Source: CAWBOY01 sp963790585 (GTDB lineage Bacteria > Planctomycetota > Planctomycetia > Gemmatales > Gemmataceae). From it: a stretch of DNA of 64,000 nucleotides. The stretch is from the NCBI GenBank assembly GCA_963790585.1, contig CAWBOY010000002.1, forward strand, positions 806,001-870,000. Reading direction: 5' to 3'. The notes under the pieces were generated by a model. It searched no databases. It was not told the origin of the DNA and worked only from the letters and a program-made list of their open reading frames with translations. This document shows, one piece after another, positions 28,515-36,439 of this stretch. Both the position numbers and the translations under genes were made by a program. Positions within the stretch are counted from its first letter, which is position 1, and the number at the start of each line of letters is the position of its first letter.

Positions 28515-28633
28515 TAGCCGCAATACGACTCGTCTAAGGGGCGGGTGCCATGCCTTTGTACTCGAAAGCATGCTTTGGAGTACCAAAGCCTGGCGCGCAA
28601 CATTCAATCCTCAGACGAATCGGCTCGCGGCTA
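28515..28633. repeat. Nested inverted repeat, copy B, inside the RND operon
   Basis: The outer arms TAGCCGCAATACGACTCGTC... (28515-28539) and its imperfect complement (28609-28633) enclose inner arms 28546-28570 and 28572-28596. These carry TTTGTACTCGAAAGC and GCTTTGGAGTACCAAAG. Inner and outer parts match the copy at 19334-19446, and the last 15 bases match the outer arm at 22238-22252. Confidence 0.75.
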
Positions 28634-28667
28634 ATCGTAAGAGATCTCGAACACCGAGGAGCCACTC

Positions 28668-31600
28668 TTGCTAGCGCGATTCTTCATTGATCGGCCGATC
28701 TTTGCATGGGTAATCTCGATCGTCATCGTGCTGATGGGCTTGCTGGCGTCCGCGCTGCTGCCGATCGCTCAATATCCAGAAATTACACCGCCCACCGTTT
28801 CCGTGACCTGTCAGTATTCCGGCGCCAGCGCTGTCGTCGTCGCCGACACGGTGGCCGCCCCGATCGAGCAACAGGTCAATGGCGTCGAGAATATGCTCTA
28901 CATGTCGTCGCAATGCACGAACAACGGCGCCTATTCTTTGACGGTGACATTCAAGCTTGGCGTCGATCTCAATATGGCGCAGGTATTAGTTCAGAATCGT
29001 GTTTCGCAGGCGATGCCGACGCTGCCGGACGTCGTCAAAGCGACCGGCGTCATTGTCAAAAAGAAATCGCCCAGCATCTTGCTCGTCGTCAATCTATTTT
29101 CGGAATTGAATCCAAGCACCAGCAATTATTATTTCTCGCAGCTCGACCTGAGTAACTATGCGACAATCTATATCAAAGATGTCCTAGCGCGGCTCAGTGG
29201 CGTCGGCGACATTTCGATGCTCGGCCAGCAAGATTATTCGATGCGCGTTTGGCTCGATCCCGACAAACTGGCGTCGCGCGGGCTAAAAGCCGGCGACGTC
29301 GCCAACGTACTGCGCGAGCAGAACGTGCAGGTGGCCGCGGGGCAAATCGGCCAACAACCGGTGCCGCGCGGACAGGACTTCCAATATACGATGACGACGG
29401 TAGGCCGCCTCAACCAAGCTGAAGAATTCGGCAACATCATTCTCAAGACCGATTCGACAAGCGTCACCTACCTGCACGATGTGGCTCGGACCGAACTCGG
29501 AGCACGAAATCAGGACACGCTTTGCCGCCTCGACGGCAGTCCGAGCGTCGGCCTGGCTATTTTCCAGCTCCCTGGGTCCAATGCTTTGGACACCGGCGAT
29601 CGAGTCAAAGCCGAGATGCGCCGACTTGCCAAGGATTTTCAACCAGGCCTGAAATACGCGATCGTTTATGACACGACGCCTTTCATCAAGGAATCAGTGA
29701 ACGAAGTTTTCCACACGCTGCGCGATGCCGTCATTCTCGTGGCGCTCGTGGTCCTCTTCTTCCTACAGGACTGGAAATCGCTCATTTTGCCACTGATCGA
29801 CGTCGCCGTGTCGCTCATCGGCACGTTTATCGTCATGTCGATGCTTGGATTCAGCCTGAATAATCTGACATTATTTGGGCTAGTACTCGCCATCGGCATC
29901 GTCGTCGACGATTCCATCGTCGTGCTGGAAAATATCGAGCGCTGGCTGGACACTGGGGCCAGCGTTCGAGACGCGACGATCCACGCCATGGATGAGATCA
30001 CCGGACCGATCATCGCGATCACGCTCGTTCTCAGCTCGGTGTTTATTCCCAGTGCTTTCCTGGGCGGCATCACGGGTCAATTTTATCGACAATTCGCTTT
30101 GACCATCTCCGCTTCGATGATTTTCTCGGCCGTCAATGCCATGACCATGACGCCCGCACGGGCGGGTTCGATCTTCAAACCGCGCCATCCTGGCAGTCAG
30201 GGTCACGACGAAAGCAAAGAGGCCCTGCCGTGGTGGATATTTGGCATTGTCGGCGGCGTGCTGTCAGTTTGGCTGTTATCGGCCTGGTTCGGCGAACAGT
30301 TGGGGCTGCCCACTTCGGGAGAACACGCGGAAGCCGCGGCGCCGCCGAACTTGATGACGAATCTAAGAAACGCCGGCATTAGCGCGGTTCTTTTCCTACC
30401 GGGAGCTATCGCCGGCGGTTTCATTGGGCTTGCGATTATCAAACCAGTAAATTTTGCCCTCGGCCTCTTTTTCCGGGGTTTCAACCGCATCTTCGATCTG
30501 CTCACGAATGTCTACGGCGCCACAGTGGGCTGGTTGTTGCGGTTGAGCTTTATTGTCATGATCCTGTATGCCGGTCTCCTTTATTTGACCTATTTCGGCT
30601 TCACCCAGTTGCCCGTTGGCTTCATCCCCAGTCAGGACAAGGGGTATCTCGTCGTGAATATCGAATTGCCCAATTCCGCTTCGCTCGAGCGGACTCTCGA
30701 GGTGACAAAGAAAGTAGAGAAGATCGCCAAGGAAACGCATGGCGTCGCGAACACCGTTTCCATCATCGGCTCGTCGGTTGTCTTGAATTCCGCCGTGAGT
30801 TCCAATTTTGGTTCGATGTTCATTGTTTTGAAACCTTTTCACGAACGCCACGGTGCCGACGAATATTCGGACGCAATCGCGGCGAAGGTCCGCAACCAAT
30901 GTTACAAGGAAATCGAGGAGGCCCGGATCGCTGTCTTCGGCGCCCCAGCAGTCGACGGCCTCGGAAACTCCGGAGGCTTCAAGTTGATGGTCGAGCAAAA
31001 AGGAGAACTCAAACTCCGGCAGCTCGAAGGAAAAGCCGATAACTTAGCGGAAAAGGCAAATCAGATTGCCGGACTTGTGGGCGTCTTCAATAGCTTCCGC
31101 GCCGGCACGCCGCAATACTTTATTGACGTCGACCGAGTCAAATGCAAGACGCTCAATATTAAGCTGAGCGATGTATTCGACACGCTGCAGATTTATATGG
31201 GTGGATATTACGTCAATGATTTCAATAAATTCAGTCGCACCTGGCAGGTGAATATCCAGGCCGAGCCTACCTTTCGCCTAAGTCCCGAAATGGTAGGCCG
31301 GCTCAAGGTGGCCAACGCTCAAGGCGAGATGATTCCGCTCGGAACTCTTGTAAAGCTCATCGATTCGACCGGTCCCGTCATCATTACGCGCTACAACATG
31401 TTTCCCGCGGCGCCGCTCCTCGGAGGCTCGCTACCGGGAGTCAGCACGGGATATGTCGTCGAATCTCTGGAGGCGTTGGCGGACACGGAGCTTCCCAAGT
31501 TATCCATGGGCTACGAATGGACGGAACTGACCTTTATGCAAAAGGAGGCCGGAAAAACGGAGAGTCTGGCGGATCTCATGCAAAACCCGCTGACTGCCTT

Positions 31601-32122
31601 CGCGGGAGCCGTCGTCCTGGTGTTTCTCGTCTTGGCGGCCCAATATGAAAGTTGGTCGTTGCCCCTGGCAGTAATCCTGGTCGTGCCGATGTGCCTACTC
31701 TGCGCGCTCACCGGCATTGCCATTGCGCGGATGGATATTAACATTTTCGTTCAGGTCGGCTTCATCGTACTCGTCGGGCTGGCATGCAAAAACGCGATCC
31801 TCGTCGTCGAATTCGCGCACGACAGGCAGGAACGGGACGGCATGTCGGCGTTCGACGCTGCGATCGCTTCGAGCAAGACGCGCTGCGCCCGATCGTAATG
31901 ACCTCCCTGGCGTTTATTCTTGGCGTCCTGCCGCTCGTCATTTCGACGGGCGCAGGCGCGGAAATGCGGCGTACCATGGGAACCGCCGTGTTCTCGGGCA
32001 TGATCGGCGTGACATTCTTTGGTTTGATCCTAACGCCGGTATTTTTCTATCTCATTCGCGGCTCTTATTCGGCAAAGGCACCGCATAAGGAAGTCAAAAC
32101 GGAGACGAAACCGGTCGTTTGA
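28668..32122 (+). CDS. RND efflux permease (AcrB-like), one frameshift
   Basis: The start is a TTG at 28668, with GAGGAG six bases upstream and the family N-terminus LARFFIDRPIFAWVISIVIVL immediately after. The AcrB fold is present throughout: VSVTCQYSGASAVVV, the TM4 proton-relay pair in GIVVDDSIVVLENIE, and the second-half TM set to GFIVLVGLACKNAILVVEFA. At about 31888 the frame is lost; RLRPIVMTSLAFILGVLPLV resumes if one C is added to CGCTGCGC, reading on to 32122. The combined length of about 1,150 residues exceeds AcrB by roughly 100. The extra part lies at about residues 504-620 (30180-30530), where two added hydrophobic segments (IFGIVGGVLSVWLLSAWF and VLFLPGAIAGGFIGLAII) split the TM6-TM7 region. 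It exports drugs or lipophilic compounds with the adaptor encoded upstream. Confidence 0.9.
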
Positions 32123-32127
32123 GCTCA

Positions 32128-32281
32128 GAGACTGTCGCATAAGGTTGTGGCGGCACGTTTCCAACGTGCCGATACTTCGTCTTTTGCGGGATTTGGGCTG
32201 TTTTCGACGCGCCCATTTACGGCACATGTTGCTTTCGGCACGTTGGAAACGTGCCGCCACAACTTTATGGGGCAGTCTCTC
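32128..32281. terminator. Long inverted repeat at convergent junction
   Basis: Arms of about 45 bases (32128-32172 and 32236-32281) pair with few mismatches. Each contains the palindrome GGCACGTTTCCAACGTGCC. The element lies between the stops of the RND permease and the HEAT-like gene. A single arm of the same family occurs at 41814-41850. The terminator role is inferred. Confidence 0.65.
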
Positions 32282-33394
32282 ACCGCTCACTCTGCGGCCG
32301 CGGCGCATTCTTCATGTAAAACTGCGCAAGATAACAAACAGATGGGCTCGGGTCGGTGCGTGCCATCTGGTCGAGGCGATCGCTGAGATCCACTACATTT
32401 TGCAGGGCCATTACCCGAACAGCGGACGCACGGACCGACGGGGCCGGGTCGTGGCTGAGGCGGCGCAGCCAGACGCCGGGTTCCAGGTCCGCGCTGTCTC
32501 CGAGATGATCGAGGACCTTGAGTCGCTCGCTCGGCGCGGGGTCGATCAGCAGGCGGCTTAGCCGAATATGGTCGTCGCTCAGACCTCGGGCGCGCAATGC
32601 TTGTTCACTCAGGCGACGTACCTCGTCATCGCTGTCGCGCAGGTAGGGCAGCAAGGTTTCGTCGAGCACGACGTCCGCTGCCGAGCCGACGGCAAGAATC
32701 ACGCAACGCCGTACCTCGGGGGCAGGATCATTCAGCAGCAGGGCTCGCGATCCACTAACTTTAGCTCCGGCCGCATGGCCAATCGAACACTTGTGACGCG
32801 CTGACTTGGCTGTGAGGCCTGAAGGCCAATTTGGACGAGGTTCTTCACTGACTCCCCCGCATCGGTTGGCTTCCGATCCAGGACCGCCGAGGCCAAATCG
32901 AGTGCGGCTTCCAGGACTGGTGGTTCTTCCTTGGGTTGCACGGCGGAGAGGAGTTCTTTGGCGAAGGGCATTTCTGGAGACGGAAGGCAAATCTCTTTAG
33001 CAAGACTTAGGGCGGCCAGTCGACCTTGGCCGCCGGCTAATGGATATTCGCGGGCGACGAGATGCGAAAGCTCCGCCGCATGTGCGTCGGCTGCATTCCA
33101 CTTTCGGACAATCGCGACCAAAGCGGATCGAGCGTTGCCGGAAGCGATGATTTCCTGGCCCAGCATCATGCGCACCAGCCCCGGAACCGCGGCGTCGTCC
33201 AGGCTGGCGACGCGCTCGATCCAAAGGTCACGGTCTGCATCCGTCGCGGCGGCTAGACCGCGAAGGTCGTACCACGTCCATAAATTCGACCACTCCAGCC
33301 AGCCTACAGCGCCCCCGACAATGACGATGAACGTCATGGCAAGGAGAATTGTTCTGCTTCCAGATTTCGGTTTGCTCGGGACCGTCGTACTCAT
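32280..33394 (-). CDS. Membrane-anchored HEAT-like repeat protein, one frameshift
   Basis: ATG 33394 follows AAGGAG (33403-33408) by eight bases. The N-terminus is cytoplasmic (STTVPSKPKSGSRT), with one membrane helix (ILLAMTFIVIVGGAVGWLEW). The rest is helical repeat. The C-terminal part shows HEAT/PBS-lyase-like units: LLLNDPAPEVRRCVILAVGSAA, LLPYLRDSDDEVRRLSEQAL and LRRLSHDPAPSVRASAVRVMAL. The frame changes near 32755; ELKLVDRE in the first frame becomes ALLLNDPAPEVRR in the second, consistent with one missing G. The total is about 372 residues. Such proteins usually act as protein-binding scaffolds, and the partner is unknown. The gene converges with the RND permease. Confidence 0.7.
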
Positions 33395-33656
33395 TTGACT
33401 GGCTCCTTCCAACCGCCGAATCGCCTCGACATCGGCCTATAGCTAAGGAACGGTCAAACCGGCAAGGGCAGGTCGAGCACACGCGGCGAACAGGAACTTC
33501 TCTCTCTTCGCTAACTTCGCTCAATCCGGAAATAATCGCTGATTCCCCAAAAGCATGAGAATCCTTCACGTCCGATATGAGGGCGGTTCGATCTTATACC
33601 TCAGCGTCCTTCCTCATTGGATTCCGACACAACAAGCCAACGCTTAGAGGTGGCCG

Positions 33657-34379
33657 ATGGATTGCCGGCACTTGATCGTCCGCTGGCTCGGACTGTTCCT
33701 CGTGATGAATTTCTGCTCCGGTCGCGGCACGGCGGCCGATCCCAAGGCAAACCTGACTGGTAGCCCGCAACAACTCCCATTTGACTCGATTCCAGCCGAA
33801 CTTCGCGACCGTGTGCGTGCCGTGGTCGATCACGCAACGCTGACGACCCGAGGGCCAGTGGAAACATTCTCCTCGCGAGTAGACACCTACAATTGGCTGC
33901 TCGATCATCCGGATATCGCGGCCAGACTCTGGCGCTTGCTCGGCGCCAAGTGCGCTGAAATTCAGGATCTTACCGATGGTCGCTATGGCTGGCAGGATGG
34001 GCAAGGTAGCAACGTTCATTGGGAATGCGTTCTGCGGACGGACAAGCAGCGGATCTGGTACGCCGAGGGGCACGTTCGCCCCGGCATGTTCCTTCCGCTA
34101 TCGCCCGTGCGGGCCGTGGTCGTTCTGAACGTCGTCGAAGACAAAGACAATTTGGACCGTCCGGTCTTACGGCATCAGGTCGACTTCATGCTGCGTTGCG
34201 ATGGAGCTGCCTTGGCGTTGGCCACACGGCTCTTCGGGGCTTCGGCGCCGAAAACGGCTGAACAGTACGTCGGTCAGATCGAAATGTTCTTCTCCGCGCT
34301 GTCGTGGTACCTGGACGAGAACCCAAAAAAGGCTGCGCAGCTCTTTACGCGGCTGCGCCAGCAAGAAGGAAGGCCATAA
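33657..34379 (+). CDS. Secreted protein of unknown function
   Basis: This 240-residue protein is not recognised. A signal peptide is visible (DCRHLIVRWLGLFLVMNFCSGRGTA, cleavage near TAADP). The mature part begins with a helical segment (IPAELRDRVRAVVDHATLTTRG) and continues with WLLDHPDIAARLWRLLGAKC, a strand-rich middle (WECVLRTDKQRIWYAEGHVRP) and a helical C-terminus (KTAEQYVGQIEMFFSALSWYLDENPKKAAQL). This organisation looks like a conserved planctomycete periplasmic protein, but no catalytic motif stands out. It is followed 74 bases later by another unknown gene and then purN, all on the plus strand. Confidence 0.65.
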   Translation: MDCRHLIVRWLGLFLVMNFCSGRGTAADPKANLTGSPQQLPFDSIPAELRDRVRAVVDHATLTTRGPVETFSSRVDTYNWLLDHPDIAARLWRLLGAKCAEIQDLTDGRYGWQDGQGSNVHWECVLRTDKQRIWYAEGHVRPGMFLPLSPVRAVVVLNVVEDKDNLDRPVLRHQVDFMLRCDGAALALATRLFGASAPKTAEQYVGQIEMFFSALSWYLDENPKKAAQLFTRLRQQEGRP

Positions 34380-34453
34380 CCGGACTTGACGGATTGGCAC
34401 CGACAGGTCATACGGCGATCCTGAATTTTCTTTCATTCTTTCGGAGAGAAACC

Positions 34454-34831
34454 ATGGGATCGTCCCTGCCCGCGCCCGACGTCGTAAGCAGCTTTATCGA
34501 CGACACCTTCCATCCGCCCCTAGTTGCCCAGTCGCTGCGCTGGAGCGAAGGCGTCGGCCCGATGCTATGGCAGCTACCCGAGGATGTGTCGCTCTATGGA
34601 CCGCCGCCGAGCCGATTCGGCATCCGCGTCACGCGCAGTTTCGACCGACGCCTTTGAAGTGCGCGTTCTGTGGGACTCGACCCGCTTTACCTGGACTTCC
34701 CTGTCGCGCATGCAGATCCTTACCTGCGCCTGTCGACTGTGCTGAACGCTCAAGGGAACGACCTTCGTTCCTTGCTAGGGCAACCGATTCAAACAAGTGC
34801 TCGCCAGCGCATCTTGAACCAGGTGGCGTAG
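34454..34831 (+). CDS. Small unknown protein, two compensating frameshifts
   Basis: ATG 34454 follows GGAGAG. The first frame gives SSLPAPDVVSSFIDDTF, SLRWSEGVGPMLWQLPEDVS and PPPSRFGIRVTRSFD, then a stop. A second frame continues with DAFEVRVLWDSTRFTW. The original frame resumes near 34680 with GLDPLYLDFPVAHADPYL and LRSLLGQPIQTSARQRIL, ending at 34831. The two shifts cancel, giving about 125 residues. The product is not recognised; residue patterns (W-x-E-G-x-GPMLWQLPED) look conserved rather than random. Where the shifts lie within 34640-34690 cannot be fixed from the sequence alone. Confidence 0.5.
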
Positions 34832-34896
34832 GACTTATCTGGTTTCATGGACGCCGCGTTCTCCACCGCATACGACAGCGGTGGAGGATTCCCTTG

Positions 34897-35529
34897 ATGA
34901 CGACGCCAATTCGCCTGGCGGTGCTGCTCAGCGGCAGCGGCACCACGCTGCGGAATCTGCTCGACCAAATCGACCAAGGTCAACTGAACGCGCGCGTCGT
35001 CCTGGTATTGTCCAGTCGATCGGGCGTTCAGGGGCTGGAGCGAGCGCGCGACGCGGGAGTGCCGGCGTCCGTAGTCGACCGCTCGAAGTATGCCAGCACG
35101 CAAGAATTCAGCGATCGCCTCTTCGCCAAGGTCCGAGCATCGCGCGCTGACCTCGTCTGCCTCGCTGGCTTTCTACGCCAGATTTCGGTTCCCGATGATT
35201 TTCAGCAGCGAATCCTGAATATCCATCCCTCGCTCATTCCAGCCTTCAGCGGCCGGGGCTTTTATGGCCACCGTGTACACGAGGCGGCCATCACCGCCGG
35301 CGTCAAAGTCAGTGGCTGCACCGTACACTTTGTGGACAACGAATACGATCATGGCCCGATAATTCTGCAACGCACCATCGCGGTATTGGATGATGACACG
35401 CCGGACAGCTTGGCTCAGCGCGTCTTTGCTGAAGAATGCGTGGCCTATCCGGAGGCGATCCGTCTCTATCAGGCCAATCGCTTGAGCGTCACCGGCCGGC
35501 ACGTCCGCATTCTCAACCCCAGCGCTTGA
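34897..35529 (+). CDS. purN: Phosphoribosylglycinamide formyltransferase
   Basis: This 210-residue enzyme transfers a formyl group from 10-formyltetrahydrofolate to GAR in purine synthesis. It begins PIRLAVLLSGSGTTLRNLLDQI (phosphate-binding P-loop-like GSGTTL). LSSRSGVQGLERARDAGVP and ADLVCLAGFLRQIS follow. The catalytic Asn and His lie in NIHPSLIPAF and the Asp in CTVHFVDNEYDHGPIILQ. Length and motif order match PurN. ATG 34897 is preceded by GGAGG nine bases upstream; the longer open frame before it has no family similarity. Its end overlaps the tail-to-tail response regulator gene by 17 bases. No other purine gene is adjacent. Confidence 0.9.
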   Translation: MTTPIRLAVLLSGSGTTLRNLLDQIDQGQLNARVVLVLSSRSGVQGLERARDAGVPASVVDRSKYASTQEFSDRLFAKVRASRADLVCLAGFLRQISVPDDFQQRILNIHPSLIPAFSGRGFYGHRVHEAAITAGVKVSGCTVHFVDNEYDHGPIILQRTIAVLDDDTPDSLAQRVFAEECVAYPEAIRLYQANRLSVTGRHVRILNPSA

Positions 35530-36439
35530 TCATGGTGATCTCGTTGCCTTTGCTGTTATGTGACACGTTATCCATGAACGTTTGAATGAGCAGCAAGCCA
35601 CGGCCATGGACTCGGCCCAAATTCGCAGGGTCCGTCGGATCGGGTAGGATCGCTGGGTCGAAGCCTTTGCCCTCGTCTCGGATCACAAACACGGCTTCTT
35701 CACGCGTCAGCTTAACTTCGACCTGGACTTTCCGGTCCTTGTAGGGCTCCATTTTGCGGCGTGCCTGTGCTTGTTGGAAGAACTCTTTGTCATCTTGCTC
35801 TTTCAACGCCGAGCTGAGTTCCAGGTTGCCGTGCATGATGGCGTTGGTCATCGCTTCGTGCATGGCGACGCCCAACAGAATAAGGCCGCCCGAATCCGAC
35901 AGTTTCAAGCGCGTCAGGCAATCTTCAATGTAGCCGACCAAAGGCGGTATGAGCGACGTGTCGTTGCCAAGGACGAAATACGACTCTTGCTTGGTGAGAC
36001 TCTCGACGATGCGCTGCTGATTGCGATTGGACTGGACGACCGTCACGAGCTGATCGAGCGTGTCGGCCAGGTCGCGGGCCAAGGTTTTCTTGGGTACGTA
36101 ACTCGCCGCGCCTTTGTGGAGCGCCTGGATCGCAATGTCCTCGCTGCCGTGAGCGGTCATGAGAACGACCGGAACCGACGGAAACCGCGAGCGGATCGCC
36201 TGGACCAATTCCAGGCCTCCCATCTCTGGCATGATCATGTCGGTCAGCACCGCGTCGGGCTTGTTTTTGGCCATCGACTCGAGCGCTTCGACCCCGTTAT
36301 TGACGAAGACGGGCCGCCAGCCTCCGAGTTTTTCGACGATACCGCCAGCCAGATGCAGGTCGATTTTGGAATCATCGACAATCAACAACGTGGGCAGAGA
36401 GGATTCGACAGAGGCACTATCGATGTTGTGTTCGCTCAT
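35513..36439 (-). CDS. Response regulator with anti-sigma-like ATPase output
   Basis: This 308-residue protein has a receiver domain (about residues 15-130; PTLLIVDDSKIDLHLAGG, phospho-acceptor Asp67 in AVLTDMIMPEMGG, MTAHGSEDIAIQALHKGA). A C-terminal HATPase_c domain resembles RsbW/SpoIIAB kinases: GVAMHEAMTNAIMHGNLEL (N-box), VIRDEGKGFDP (G1 box) and GRVHGRGLLLIQTFMDNV (G2 box). Phosphorylation would control an ATP-dependent serine kinase or binding activity, perhaps on an anti-sigma-factor antagonist; the target is not in the window. Its start overlaps the end of the upstream hybrid kinase gene by 23 bases, indicating one operon and a likely phospho-relay between the two. Confidence 0.8.
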   Translation of the reverse strand: MSEHNIDSASVESSLPTLLIVDDSKIDLHLAGGIVEKLGGWRPVFVNNGVEALESMAKNKPDAVLTDMIMPEMGGLELVQAIRSRFPSVPVVLMTAHGSEDIAIQALHKGAASYVPKKTLARDLADTLDQLVTVVQSNRNQQRIVESLTKQESYFVLGNDTSLIPPLVGYIEDCLTRLKLSDSGGLILLGVAMHEAMTNAIMHGNLELSSALKEQDDKEFFQQAQARRKMEPYKDRKVQVEVKLTREEAVFVIRDEGKGFDPAILPDPTDPANLGRVHGRGLLLIQTFMDNVSHNSKGNEITMIKRWG

